DNA of 64,000 nt from Cryptoclostridium sp036644995 (GCA_036644995.1 JAVXOZ010000005.1:1-64000), one strand, 5' to 3'. Shown: positions 41,832-51,514, counted from the first letter of the stretch. Made by a program: numbers and translations. Notes: a model not told the origin generated them from the sequence alone.

Positions 41832-43280
41832 CTATTTTTTCAACACTCTCATCCGTGGCAAGGAGCCACCCATGCTACATTTTAAATTAACACCTTGTAA
41901 AGTTAAGTTCACTGCGGCATCAATAAAGTTTTGGGTAACACGCTCACCCGGGGTAATTAAGGGTATGCCCGGAGGATATGCCCAAACATAATCCGCTGCT
42001 GTTTCATTTAGAGTTTGGTTAATATCTAAAATTACATATTCGCTGTTTAATACCTGGGTAACACCGTAATCACGAGGGGGGATATAAAACAGGGAATAGG
42101 GGTCAGGGGCGGAATCCTCAAAAGTTAAGGTTTGGTCTATGGCGCATATTGCCTCACCCAAGCGGTGCAAAGAATCCTTGGTATCCCCCAAGCCTGTCAT
42201 GGCGATGGCGTGGGAGCCTGCTGTGGTTTCCAGTTCTATTTGATAATCATTAAGGAGTATTTTTCCTAATTGACACGCATTAATATTGGTGTTTATGGTG
42301 GAAATAACAATTTTAGAAGGGTCGAACCTAAAAATATCCTCATGATTTACAAAATAATCCGCACCGTACATAAAGATACGCAAATTTTTCAATTTTTTTA
42401 CCTGTAAATTAAAAGCACTGAGGGCATCTTCCCAATTTGCAAATAAAACCGCAGATTTAGCTTCTAACAATTCCACGCATTGGTCTATGGAAGCCATTAA
42501 CAAATATGAAGGGCTGCTGGTTTCAAAAATATTCAGTTGGCGGCGAAATTTAGCACTATCCACCAAAACACCGTTTAAATGGGCAATGGCGGTTTGAGTT
42601 AAAGATGGCAATGTTTTATGCAAACTTTGCACCACAATATCGGCACCTGCTGCCACAGCACCACCTAAAAACATAGGGGAAAAGCCCAAATGGGCGCCGT
42701 GTGCCTCATCCACCATTAGGGGAATCCATTGCTCGTGGGCAATTTCCGCAATATATGGTAAATCACTTATAACCCCTTCATAAGTTGGGCTGGTAATAAC
42801 CACCAATTTTGCTTTGGGGTGTTGGGCGATTGCACTTTTTACATCTTTTGGCCTGATGGAAGCCGCAATGCCATATTTTTCATCCACAGGTGGTGTAATA
42901 AAAGTGGGTTTTAACCCAAAAAGTTCAATGGCATGATATACGGATTTGTGGCAATTTCTGGCAACTATAATTTCATCACCATATTTAGTAGCCCCGGCTA
43001 TACCTGCCAAAATACCACAAGTGCTGCCATTAACCAAAAAATATGCTTCCTCGCTACGCCAAATATCCGCACAGTGCTCCATGGCATTTGCTAAAATTGC
43101 CTTGGCATCGTGTAAATCATCAAAACCTGATATTTCCGTAATATCTAAATTTGCACCCAAATCTTTAAGATATTTTGCCATGGTGGTATTGCGTTTATGC
43201 CCAGGCATGTGCATTGGCAACACATTTTTACGGCTATATTTTTTTAAAGCCTTAAAAAGGTTTTTATCTTCATCTGCCAT
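41832..43280 (-). CDS. Orn/Lys/Arg decarboxylase family PLP enzyme
   Basis: A fold-I PLP decarboxylase probably acting on arginine, lysine or ornithine in polyamine synthesis. The 482-residue protein has MHMPGHKR near 23-30, VNGSTCGILAGI, the cofactor Asp in PLMVDEAHGAHLG and the Schiff-base Lys in QSLHKTLPSLTQ (about 240-251), with a C-terminal domain containing AYPPGIPLITPGE, a hallmark of the family. It is the short form without the response-regulator-like wing domain, like Bacillus SpeA/YaaO. The exact amino acid cannot be read by eye. Confidence 0.85.
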   Translation of the reverse strand: MADEDKNLFKALKKYSRKNVLPMHMPGHKRNTTMAKYLKDLGANLDITEISGFDDLHDAKAILANAMEHCADIWRSEEAYFLVNGSTCGILAGIAGATKYGDEIIVARNCHKSVYHAIELFGLKPTFITPPVDEKYGIAASIRPKDVKSAIAQHPKAKLVVITSPTYEGVISDLPYIAEIAHEQWIPLMVDEAHGAHLGFSPMFLGGAVAAGADIVVQSLHKTLPSLTQTAIAHLNGVLVDSAKFRRQLNIFETSSPSYLLMASIDQCVELLEAKSAVLFANWEDALSAFNLQVKKLKNLRIFMYGADYFVNHEDIFRFDPSKIVISTINTNINACQLGKILLNDYQIELETTAGSHAIAMTGLGDTKDSLHRLGEAICAIDQTLTFEDSAPDPYSLFYIPPRDYGVTQVLNSEYVILDINQTLNETAADYVWAYPPGIPLITPGERVTQNFIDAAVNLTLQGVNLKCSMGGSLPRMRVLKK

Positions 43281-43431
43281 ATTTCATCCTTCATCTTCTA
43301 CTCATTAAAATCTCTCTCTCATTTCAACTCTTTCCCATCCATTATAATTTCTCCATTAAAAATTATGCAAAAAAGCAGGTCGCAAATGAATTAAATCTGC
43401 AATCTACTTATTTGTAAAAATTATTTTACCT

Positions 43432-44877
43432 TCATTCCGGGTGTATATTTATCTCATGTCCGCAAATTTCCGTTTCTTTCAGTAAAATGGATTTTCCCGT
43501 TTCCTTTGCCCATTTGGCATCTAATTTATTATGTTTGATATATCTAATTATTTGAGAATCCGCATCAACAATTATGGTGTTGGAATTTGTTTGTTTTGCC
43601 TGTTTACACACTTCATGGCGTATTTGAATACAGGTCATAGAGTGGTTAAAAGCCCTGCCTCTGCCATCGCAAAAGCTACATTCCTTGTCCATCATTTGGT
43701 TAATGCCATGGCCTGTTTTTTTACGTGTCATTTCCAAAAGACCAAGCTGGGTTAAACCTAAAATATTGGTTTTAACTCTATCTTTTTTTAATTCCTCTGC
43801 CAAGGCATTAATTACCCGTTCTCTATCTTCAATTTTTTCCATATCAATAAAGTCTATTATAATTATACCGCCGATATTACGCAATCGTATTTGCCGCACA
43901 ATTTCTTGAACAGCCTCTAAATTGGCGTTTAGCACCGTATCTTCTAAATTGGTAGTACCAACATATTTCCCGGTATTAACATCAATGGCGGTTAATGCTT
44001 CGGTATTATCAATGATTATATGCCCACCGTTTTTCAGCCATGCTTTGCGTTTGCTGGCTTTTTTAATTTCGTTTACCAAATCGTATTGTTCAAAAACTTC
44101 CATCATATCCTGAACCACAACACGTTTTTTGTAATCTCCGGATAAAAACTGCAAGCTCTCCATTGCTGCATTATAGGTTTCTTCACTATTTACAATAATT
44201 TTGCTAACATCATCGGTAACTTGGTCACGCATTATGCTGGCAAGTAGGTTTAAATCCTTATAAATTAATTTGCCGCCACCGGAGTGCACGCTTTTATTTA
44301 CTATTTTGCCCCAAACACCTTTAAGCCATTTTAAATCTGCAAGTAATTCTTCTTCCCCTGCTCCTTGTGCCACAGTGCGCACAATAACACCCATGCCACG
44401 GGGGCATATTTTTTCCGCCATGGTCATTAAGCGTTCACGCTCGGTTTCATCTTCAATGCGCCGAGATATCCCAACATAGGAAACAGTGGGCATTAAAACA
44501 AGGTAGCGACCAGCCAAGGTTAGGTGGGTAGTTACCCGAGCACCTTTTGAGGGGGTTGGCTCTTTAACTATTTGGATTAAAAGCTCCTGATTTTTTTTCA
44601 AAAGGTCGCTAATTTCCACTTCTATTTCTTCTTCTTGTTCTTCGGTAGCTTTGGGCAAAACCTCTCTGATATACAAAAAGCTATTTTTGCCCAAGCCAAT
44701 ATCCACAAAGGCGGCTTGCATTCCCGGGAGCACATTTTCCACCACGCCTTTATAAATATTACCTGTAAGCCGTTCTTCATCGGCTCTATCAATATATAAT
44801 TCCACTAAGCGATGGTCTTCCATTACCGCTACCATGGTTTCGTCATCTTCTGCTCTGATAATGATTTCTTTTTTCAT
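43432..44877 (-). CDS. rng: ribonuclease G/E family endoribonuclease
   Basis: A single-strand endoribonuclease acting in rRNA and mRNA processing. The 481-residue protein has an N-terminal S1 domain (NIYKGVVENVLPGMQAAFVD, about 41-60), the catalytic domain with TAIDVNTGKYVG and IIIIDFIDME (conserved Asp residues for Mg) and the Zn-link CSFCDGRGRAF (about 402-412). It lacks the long RNase E scaffold, so RNase G-like. It follows the TIGR03960/TIGR03936 pair as usual in Clostridia, but the rplU-rpmA genes that often come next are absent here. Confidence 0.92.
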   Translation of the reverse strand: MKKEIIIRAEDDETMVAVMEDHRLVELYIDRADEERLTGNIYKGVVENVLPGMQAAFVDIGLGKNSFLYIREVLPKATEEQEEEIEVEISDLLKKNQELLIQIVKEPTPSKGARVTTHLTLAGRYLVLMPTVSYVGISRRIEDETERERLMTMAEKICPRGMGVIVRTVAQGAGEEELLADLKWLKGVWGKIVNKSVHSGGGKLIYKDLNLLASIMRDQVTDDVSKIIVNSEETYNAAMESLQFLSGDYKKRVVVQDMMEVFEQYDLVNEIKKASKRKAWLKNGGHIIIDNTEALTAIDVNTGKYVGTTNLEDTVLNANLEAVQEIVRQIRLRNIGGIIIIDFIDMEKIEDRERVINALAEELKKDRVKTNILGLTQLGLLEMTRKKTGHGINQMMDKECSFCDGRGRAFNHSMTCIQIRHEVCKQAKQTNSNTIIVDADSQIIRYIKHNKLDAKWAKETGKSILLKETEICGHEINIHPE

Positions 44878-44917
44878 TATACTTCCTCTCGCTCATATGC
44901 CCTTGAAATTTTTATAA

Positions 44918-45568
44918 TTAAGGGTTGCTATGACGGTTGGCTTCACGGATGTATAAACCCAGCCGTTGAATTTTTATATCACTTATTATATCCCAATAAC
45001 CCAGAACTGTCAAAAGTTCTTCAGGGCGCATTGAGCCTTTTGGCCCTGTTTTTACGGAAATAAGCAGTGCTTTATCCTTTATCTCTAAATCATAAACAAA
45101 GGAACGCAAATCCAGTTCTTTATCCTTTTTAGGACTATGACGCAGGTACGGCACGGTTTCCTGTGCCAAAAATTCTGTAATTTTTTCCTGAATATCCAAA
45201 GGTAAACCCTGTTGAAAATTTATTTTATAAACTGCTTCATTAATAATGGCTTCCAACAATTTAGCACCACGTGGCAGTTCTCGGAGATTTAACACCCTAA
45301 CTTCCAAAGGTAAAACCCCGTTTAAGGTTTTCATTAGCTCATCACCATCTAAAGCTGTGGTAAATTCCATATCCAAATATTCACCAAAGCCCTCAATACC
45401 CACGCCTTTGGCAGGGCCTAAAGATAATTTGGGACGAGGGTTAAAACCTTGACTCCAAGCTATGGGCAATTTTGAGCGCAGCAAGGCTCTTTGCCACATC
45501 CGCATCATTTCTAAATGAGATAAAAAAGCCATGTGGCCTTTAACTTCGTAATTTATTCTGAATCCCAC
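44918..45568 (-). CDS. TIGR03936 family radical-SAM-associated protein (DUF2344)
   Basis: A 216-residue protein starting VGFRINYEVKGHMAFLSHLE (the FLSHLE segment near 15-20 is a family hallmark), followed by GFNPRPKLSLGPAKGVG. It always accompanies a B12-binding radical SAM protein, as here. In many bacteria the two are fused, and their reaction is unknown. I use GTG 45568, preceded by GGAGG at 9-10 nt, giving a 16-bp overlap with the upstream gene; a longer frame back to 45613 lacks a ribosome site. Confidence 0.85.
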   Translation of the reverse strand: MGFRINYEVKGHMAFLSHLEMMRMWQRALLRSKLPIAWSQGFNPRPKLSLGPAKGVGIEGFGEYLDMEFTTALDGDELMKTLNGVLPLEVRVLNLRELPRGAKLLEAIINEAVYKINFQQGLPLDIQEKITEFLAQETVPYLRHSPKKDKELDLRSFVYDLEIKDKALLISVKTGPKGSMRPEELLTVLGYWDIISDIKIQRLGLYIREANRHSNP

Positions 45569-47382
45569 GGTGTTGAGCCCTCCTTTCTGCACCCTACTCC
45601 ACAGCCACTGCATTTATCTTCCCAGCAGTGGGGAGTGGCTATTTCAGCTTGGGCATTTTCATATTCTTTTGCCAAGAATTTTTTAGAAACTCCACAGGAA
45701 ATGTGGTCCCAAGGTAAAGGGGCATCCAAAGGAATAAGCCGTTGGGCATAAGCATTGGGATCAATGCCTGTTTTTGCAAAAGCTTGAACCCATAAATCGT
45801 TGTTAAAATATTCGCCCCAGCCATCCAGCCTTGCCCCTAATTTAAAGGCAGCTTCCAAAACATCGGCAATGCGGCGATCACCACGGGCGATAACTGCTTC
45901 AAGTAAGCCTGTATCAAAATCGTGATAATTAAGGCGGATACCCTTTTGGGTTTTTGCCCAATCCTTTAATTCATGCTGTTTAGCACGGATAGAATCACTT
46001 TTTTCCTGACCGCACCATTGAAAAGGGGTAAAGGGCTTGGGTATAAAAGTGCCCAAACTAACACTTATATTTAAGCCTTTTCCTGCACGGGTTCGCACCT
46101 CTTTAATTAGGGTTTTTATACCTTCAATATCCTCTTGTTCCTCAAAGGGTAAGCCAATCATTATGTAATATTTTAAACTTTTAAAACCATTGCGATAAGC
46201 GGTAACTGAGGTTTCTAAAATTTCATCTTCACTGATATTTTTGTTGATTACATTACGCATACGGGCACTGCCTGCTTCGGGAGCTAAAGTAAGAGTGCCT
46301 TTTCTCACTTTTTGCACCTCTTTTGCCAATTCCACAGAAAAAGCATCTATACGCAAAGAAGGCAAGCTCAGGCTGATGCCATCTTCGCTGTATTCTGCGG
46401 TTAAGGTGTGCACCAATTTATCAATATGGGTATAATCCATGGTGCTTAAGGAAAGCAAGCCCAGCTCATCATAGCCGCTATTGGCTATAACCTCTTTGGC
46501 ATCACAAAGAAGGGTGGATAGGCTTTTTTCCCTGCGTGGGCGATAAATCATCCCTGCTTGACAAAAGCGGCACCCTCTTAAACAGCCACGGAACAATTCC
46601 AAAACCCCACGGTCGTGTATTATTTCGGAATGGGGAACCAAGGGATTGGTGGGGAAAACCGCCTTGTCCAAATCTTTTACATACCTTTTTTTAATAATTT
46701 GGGGGGCATCACCCAAAGGTATTACGCCGCCATCTGCCCCTATTTCGTAAAGAGAAGGCACATAAAAACCTTGAATTTTGCTCACCGCCGCCAAAAAATC
46801 TTGACGTGCATTATCATCTTTTTGCGGCTCCATGGTTTCGTAAAGTTCTAAAAATTCCAGCAGAGCATCTTCACCTTCGCCAATTAAAAACACATCAAAA
46901 AACGGGGCAAAAGGCTCTGGATTATAAACACAAGGACCACCGCCAATAATTATGGGGTGGCGGTGGTTTCTATTTTCACTTCGCAAGGGTATATTGCCCA
47001 AATCCAATATATTTAAAATATTGGTTGCGGATAATTCGTATTGTATACTGAAACCCAGAATATCAAAATCACCGATGGGGGCATTGGTTTCCAAAGAAAA
47101 AAGCGGAGTTTTTTCCTCTCTGAGTAAAGCTTCTAAATCCGGGGCAGGAGCCATAACTCTTTCCATGGTGTATTTTTGGGTTTTATTTACTGCTTCATAG
47201 AGAATACGCAAGCCAAGGTGGCTCATGCCCACCTCATAAAGGTCGGGAAATGCCATTGCCATGCGAACTTTGCCGCCTTGAAAATCAATTTCCGGCATAT
47301 TCCATTCTCTGCCGATATAGCGACCCGGTCGCTTAACTCTTTTTAAAAATCTTGCCACATTAATTGCTTTGTTTTCCTTCAT
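45553..47382 (-). CDS. TIGR03960 family B12-binding radical SAM protein
   Basis: A 609-residue protein with an N-terminal cobalamin-binding-like domain (to about 200, including IIIGGGPCVYNPEPFAPF) and a radical SAM domain with CLRGCRFCQAG (CxxxCxxC, about 268-278), followed by conserved EAGSARMRNVINK and GLPFEEQED. A Cys-rich C-terminus (CGVSKKF, CSGCGVGC) is also usual. Partnered with TIGR03936 and RNase G, a combination that suggests RNA or ribosome modification, though this is unproven. Confidence 0.88.
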   Translation of the reverse strand: MKENKAINVARFLKRVKRPGRYIGREWNMPEIDFQGGKVRMAMAFPDLYEVGMSHLGLRILYEAVNKTQKYTMERVMAPAPDLEALLREEKTPLFSLETNAPIGDFDILGFSIQYELSATNILNILDLGNIPLRSENRNHRHPIIIGGGPCVYNPEPFAPFFDVFLIGEGEDALLEFLELYETMEPQKDDNARQDFLAAVSKIQGFYVPSLYEIGADGGVIPLGDAPQIIKKRYVKDLDKAVFPTNPLVPHSEIIHDRGVLELFRGCLRGCRFCQAGMIYRPRREKSLSTLLCDAKEVIANSGYDELGLLSLSTMDYTHIDKLVHTLTAEYSEDGISLSLPSLRIDAFSVELAKEVQKVRKGTLTLAPEAGSARMRNVINKNISEDEILETSVTAYRNGFKSLKYYIMIGLPFEEQEDIEGIKTLIKEVRTRAGKGLNISVSLGTFIPKPFTPFQWCGQEKSDSIRAKQHELKDWAKTQKGIRLNYHDFDTGLLEAVIARGDRRIADVLEAAFKLGARLDGWGEYFNNDLWVQAFAKTGIDPNAYAQRLIPLDAPLPWDHISCGVSKKFLAKEYENAQAEIATPHCWEDKCSGCGVGCRKEGSTPWDSE

Positions 47383-48002
47383 TGTAACCTCATATCTACA
47401 TTAATTTACCTAATCAAAAATTTACCTAATCAAAACTGCCTAACAATATATCTAAATAAATCCACCCTAAAAAATATGTACGAGGAAATTTATCGTAGAA
47501 AACTTAACTTAGAAAATCTACCTAAACAAATCTACTTTAGAAAACCTATCTCAGCAAATCTACCTTAAACAAACTTAACTCAGAAAACCTACCTATCAAA
47601 TCTACCTCAGAAAACTTACCTTTAGAAAATCTACCTCAGTAAATCTAACTCAACAAATCTATCTCAACAAACCTACCTCGGAAAATCTACCTTAGAAAAC
47701 TTACCTTAACAAACCTACCTCAGAAAATCTATCTCAGAAAATCTACCTAAGTAAATCTACCTCAGTAAATCTACCTATCAAATCTACCTAACAAATCTAC
47801 CTAACAAACCTACCTCGGAAAACCTACCTTAGAAAACCTACCTTAGAAAACCTACCTTAGCAAACCTGCATAAACAAACCTATCTTAAATAAATCTAACT
47901 AAAAAAACTTACCTAAGAAATCTTACCTTAGCAAACTTAACTCAGCAAATCTATTTAAACAAATCTACATTAATCTACCTTAATTAAATCCACCTAAGCC
48001 CA
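47383..48002. repeat. 600-bp degenerate 13-14-bp tandem array
   Basis: From about 47395 to 47995 some forty units like AAAATCTACCTCAG follow each other, with 13- or 14-bp spacing and frequent T/C, A/T and length changes (AACCTACCTTAG, TAAATCTACCTATC). No open frame. It occupies the place where an M50 protease gene (spoIVFB) commonly lies in related gene orders. Confidence 0.93.
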
Positions 48003-48650
48003 TTAATTTGCGGGGAAATAATTTATGGGATTTTTCTGGGTACCCTCCTCCAACACTTCAAAATGAAGTATTTCACTTTGAGGTATACCCAATACCGCCC
48101 CTTTTTCCACATTATCCCCAATATTTACCTTTGCTTCACCCAAGCGGCCATAAACCGTAGACCAATCGCCGCTGTGCTGCACCGTAACCCAAAATGTGCT
48201 ATCTTCATGGGTATCCACTGCGGTAATTTTACCGCTTTCCGCTGCTAAAATTTCGCTGCCCACAGGCACTTTTATATCCACACCACTGTGATAGGTTTCT
48301 TCACCTTTTTTGTTAAGCACAACCCCATAGCCTTCCACCACAACACCGGAAGATACAGGCAAAATAAATTCATTTTCGTTAATACCCAGCTTTGCTTTGC
48401 TAAAAACCGCCGCTTGAGAAAAAGAATTTTTGGCGGCTGCGGAAATTTTATCCATACCTGTTTTCAGCGATCCAGATGAAAACACATCTGTTTGAAATAA
48501 AATAACCGCCACAGCAATAATGCTTAAAATAACAATGATTTTACCACGGGGGGATTTTTGCCTATTTTTGCTGCCAAAACCACGATATGAACCCCAAGGC
48601 TTTTTTCTTCTGCCCATTTTATGTTTATGTTCTTGATAATAGCTTCCCAA
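48003..48650 (-). CDS. SpoIVFA-like M23 (LytM) membrane protein
   Basis: A 215-residue protein with a basic cytoplasmic start (MGRRKKPWGSYRG, SPRGK), one membrane segment (about 36-53) and a C-terminal LytM domain. The HxxxD zinc motif is present (YHSGVD), but the HxH motif reads ILH (SEILHFEV), so the general-base His is missing and lytic activity is doubtful. Degenerate LytM plus position after minD/rodA suggests SpoIVFA, a regulator of pro-sigma-K processing; SpoIIQ-like is an alternative. No ATG is well placed: TTG 48650 has AAAGGAG 10 nt upstream, while an ATG at 48617 has none. Confidence 0.68.
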   Translation of the reverse strand: MGSYYQEHKHKMGRRKKPWGSYRGFGSKNRQKSPRGKIIVILSIIAVAVILFQTDVFSSGSLKTGMDKISAAAKNSFSQAAVFSKAKLGINENEFILPVSSGVVVEGYGVVLNKKGEETYHSGVDIKVPVGSEILAAESGKITAVDTHEDSTFWVTVQHSGDWSTVYGRLGEAKVNIGDNVEKGAVLGIPQSEILHFEVLEEGTQKNPINYFPAN

Positions 48651-48715
48651 TTCAATCACACTCCTTTGTCCTCTAATGGAATAATATTGGACAAAGGACT
48701 GATTTATGCCTGATA

Positions 48716-49927
48716 TCACGAAGTTTTTCTGCCTCGGAGCATAATGCTGAATATGACGCCAACTGCCATCATATTCACCCACAAACTGGTAACACCATAA
48801 CTAAAGAAAGGTAAGGGCAAACCGGTAATGGGCATAATACCCATTGCCATGCCGGCGTTAACTAAAATTTGGAATATCAACATCGAGCAAATTCCCGTTA
48901 CAATCAAAGAACCGAAAAAATCTCTGGAAATAAAGGCAGCTCGCATTAAACGGATAAGAAATACCATGTAAAGCACTAAAACAGCGGCGGTGAAAATAAA
49001 GCCCATTTCTTCACTTAAAACCGAGAAGATAAAATCCGTGTGGTGGGCAGGTAAAAAATTGCCCTGAACTTGGGTACCTTCACCATAGCCCTTACCAAAA
49101 ATTCCGCCGGAACCAATGGCAACTTTACTTTGGATAATATGATAACCGCTGTCAAAGGGGTCCATTTGGGGGTTAATAAAAATCGCCAGCCGCATAAGCT
49201 GATAGGCATGCATGGGCAAAAACGGAATATCCCCTTCCAAAAGCACGGTAAAACCCTTGGTGTAAACGTATAAACTGATATAAATAAATATAGCACAGCA
49301 CAGTAAAGCACCGCAAACCCCAAAAAGAACTTTGCGGTTAGCACCTGCAACAAACAGCATTACCATCATAATGAAAATAAACACCAAAGATGTGCCTAAA
49401 TCCGGTTCAATAAAAACCAGCGCCGTGGGTACCATCATAAAGAGCATACTTTTTAACACAAATTTCGGTTCTTTTAAATGCTCCCTATTGTTGGATAGCC
49501 AAGCGGCAAAAACCACAATCATCACCAGTTTTGCCAGCTCTGAAGGTTGAAAACCAAAAAGCCATCTTTTTGAGCCATCACCTGAGCCAAAAAGAAAAAC
49601 TAAAATTAAAAGCACAATAATGCCTATATAGGCAATTCTGGCATATTCTTTATAACGGCGATAATCAAAAAACATTACCACAAAGAAAATAACAGTGGCA
49701 GCCAACATTAAAATTGCTTGACGCCTAACGTAGTAATTGGGGTCCCCTGGTACTACATTGGTGGAAGCACTGTTTAACACAAATAAACTCACAAGTAAAA
49801 GTGCGGCAAAAAGCCCCAATGTGAGGTAATCTACTTTATTGGTAATCCCTTGGCTCTGCCTTATTTTTTGGCGTTGCTCTTTGGATTTTGGTCTAATTTT
49901 TTTGATATCATTCAAATTCAGCTTCAT
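48716..49927 (-). CDS. rodA: RodA/FtsW SEDS peptidoglycan polymerase
   Basis: A SEDS glycosyltransferase that works with the class B PBP encoded upstream in cell elongation. The 403-residue protein has about ten hydrophobic segments, the GSKRWLFGFQPSELAKLVMI motif (about 115-134) and the C-terminal GMAMGIMPITGLPLPFFSYG signature. The start is Lys/Arg/Gln-rich. It follows minE by 94 bp within the mre-min cluster, as in other Clostridia, which supports RodA over FtsW. Confidence 0.92.
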   Translation of the reverse strand: MKLNLNDIKKIRPKSKEQRQKIRQSQGITNKVDYLTLGLFAALLLVSLFVLNSASTNVVPGDPNYYVRRQAILMLAATVIFFVVMFFDYRRYKEYARIAYIGIIVLLILVFLFGSGDGSKRWLFGFQPSELAKLVMIVVFAAWLSNNREHLKEPKFVLKSMLFMMVPTALVFIEPDLGTSLVFIFIMMVMLFVAGANRKVLFGVCGALLCCAIFIYISLYVYTKGFTVLLEGDIPFLPMHAYQLMRLAIFINPQMDPFDSGYHIIQSKVAIGSGGIFGKGYGEGTQVQGNFLPAHHTDFIFSVLSEEMGFIFTAAVLVLYMVFLIRLMRAAFISRDFFGSLIVTGICSMLIFQILVNAGMAMGIMPITGLPLPFFSYGVTSLWVNMMAVGVIFSIMLRGRKTS

Positions 49928-50021
49928 TGATTTTCATGGGCAAAAGCCCATCCTTCCACTTTTCACTTGGATTTTTTTCTCTTTTTCCAAATTTATTTTA
50001 ATTTGTTTTAACCTTACTTTT

Positions 50022-50306
50022 TTAATTTGTTTTAGCCTTACCTTGACGCATTTGGTTTTTGCTCATGGGGATATTGGCAAATATTGCCACCTCGGAGCCA
50101 TCTCGGTGTAAGGATACTTCCATGGCTTTTTTATCTATTGCCATATATTTTTCTATTACCTCTATTAAATCATTTTTTAATAAAGATAATTCACTGTTGC
50201 TAAGATTAATACGGTCTTGTACCAAAACCAACTGCAAGCGTTTTTTGGCAATATTTTTGCAATCCTCGCCGCTGTTTTTCTTCCATAATTTTTGAAATAA
50301 ATTCAT
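50022..50306 (-). CDS. minE: cell division topological specificity factor MinE
   Basis: Stimulates MinD ATPase and positions the division site. The 94-residue protein has a short amphipathic start (NLFQKLWKK, membrane targeting), a MinD-contact segment IAKKRLQLVLVQDRINLS (about 19-36) and a topological domain ending EVAIFANIPM. The length is typical. It lies 32 bp after minD. Confidence 0.92.
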   Translation of the reverse strand: MNLFQKLWKKNSGEDCKNIAKKRLQLVLVQDRINLSNSELSLLKNDLIEVIEKYMAIDKKAMEVSLHRDGSEVAIFANIPMSKNQMRQGKAKTN

Positions 50307-50338
50307 AGTACCCTCCTTAATTTTATCTTAACGTCAAC

Positions 50339-51130
50339 TTAACGTCCAAAGCCATTGCGAATTTTGTGCCAAAGCCCAAAACCCATACGTGGCTCTACAA
50401 AGGGTACTGTTTCTCCTAAAATACGTCGGGCTATTGCTCTAAAACTTTTACCCGAACGTGAAAGTTCGTTTTTTGCTACGGGTTCGCCGCAATTAGTGGA
50501 TATAACAATGGCTTCATCATCGGGAACAACCCCTATAAGCTCCACTGCCAAAATTTCTAAAATATCTTCCACATTCATCATATTGCCTTTTTTAACCATG
50601 TCGTAGCGTATTCTGTTAACAATAACACGGGGTTCGCCTATGCCTGCTGCCTCTAAAAGGCCAATTACACGGTCTGCATCACGCACGGCACTAACCTCAG
50701 GGGTGGTAACCACCAAAGCTTTATCCGCACCGGCAATGGCATTTTTAAAACCCTGCTCAATCCCTGCGGGGCAATCAATAAGAATATAATCAAATTCTTC
50801 TTTCAAACGCAAAGTTAAATCCACCATTTGTTTTTGGGTTACATCGGTTTTTTCTCTGGTTTGAGCCGCAGGTATCATATATAGGGTATCCAACTTTTTA
50901 TCCTTAATAAAACCCTGGCGCAAGCGACAATTACCTGTAACCACATCTACAAGGTCGTAAACAATGCGGTTTTCCAAGCCCATAACCACATCTAAATTTC
51001 TTAAACCAATATCGGTATCCAGCAATATTGTTTTTTTGCCCATTGCCGCCAAAGCGGTGCCGATATTTGCGGTGGTGGTGGTTTTTCCCACCCCACCTTT
51101 ACCCGAGGTAATTACGATGACTTCACCCAT
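50339..51130 (-). CDS. minD: septum site-determining ATPase MinD
   Basis: A membrane-switching ParA-family ATPase. The 263-residue protein has the deviant Walker A GKGGVGKTTTTANIG (about 10-24), DTDIGLRNLDVVMG and switch II DCPAGIEQGF, but the C-terminal amphipathic helix is only moderately hydrophobic (PFVEPRMGFGLWHKIRNGF). It is between minC and minE. Confidence 0.95.
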   Translation of the reverse strand: MGEVIVITSGKGGVGKTTTTANIGTALAAMGKKTILLDTDIGLRNLDVVMGLENRIVYDLVDVVTGNCRLRQGFIKDKKLDTLYMIPAAQTREKTDVTQKQMVDLTLRLKEEFDYILIDCPAGIEQGFKNAIAGADKALVVTTPEVSAVRDADRVIGLLEAAGIGEPRVIVNRIRYDMVKKGNMMNVEDILEILAVELIGVVPDDEAIVISTNCGEPVAKNELSRSGKSFRAIARRILGETVPFVEPRMGFGLWHKIRNGFGR

Positions 51131-51154
51131 GTTGTCCTCCTCTTTTTTTGGAAA

Positions 51155-51514
51155 TTAAATAGTTTCTATAACCACTTTACCCTTTTTTAATCTTGCGATT
51201 TTAGGGCGGCTACCGCCTAAGCCATAGTATCCTTGGGGGGGACAAGTTATATGGTTGCCAATCCGTAATTGGGTTGGCAAGAGTAAAAGAGCCAAAACCG
51301 TGGTTTTTTCATCACCGTGACAGCCGCTTTGCACCATGCCACGGAGTGCACCGAAAATCAAAATATTGCCGCCTGCCACAATTTCCGCACCGGGATTTAC
51401 ATCACCTTCCACCACAATATTGCCGTGAAATTCGATTTTCTGCCCGGAGCGTACCGGCCCTTTAATCAAAATAGTGTTTCCCTCGTCTAAATTATCAATT
51501 TTTATTTTAGCCAT
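51155..51514 (-). CDS. minC: MinC C-terminal-domain-only protein
   Basis: A 119-residue protein matching only the beta-helical C-domain of MinC: GPVRSGQKIEFHGNIVVEGD and VNPGAEIVAGGNILIFGALRG (each about 20 residues, 17-57), then LPTQLRIGNHI. This part dimerises and binds MinD. The usual N-terminal FtsZ-inhibiting domain (about 100 residues) is missing. The ATG at 51514 has GGAGG at 7 nt, and only 70 noncoding bases separate it from pbp2, so no hidden N-domain or frameshift exists. Its inhibitory ability is therefore uncertain. Confidence 0.88.
   Translation of the reverse strand: MAKIKIDNLDEGNTILIKGPVRSGQKIEFHGNIVVEGDVNPGAEIVAGGNILIFGALRGMVQSGCHGDEKTTVLALLLLPTQLRIGNHITCPPQGYYGLGGSRPKIARLKKGKVVIETI

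Noticed and set aside
43375..43400. Terminator between rng and the decarboxylase gene
   Set aside because: Only a 4-bp GCAG/CTGC stem with a long loop, although a T run follows.
47383..48002. CRISPR array
   Set aside because: Units are only 13-14 bp, adjoin directly with no unique spacers, and drift in sequence; no cas gene is nearby. The same applies to the arrays at 33350-33610 and 39881-40029.
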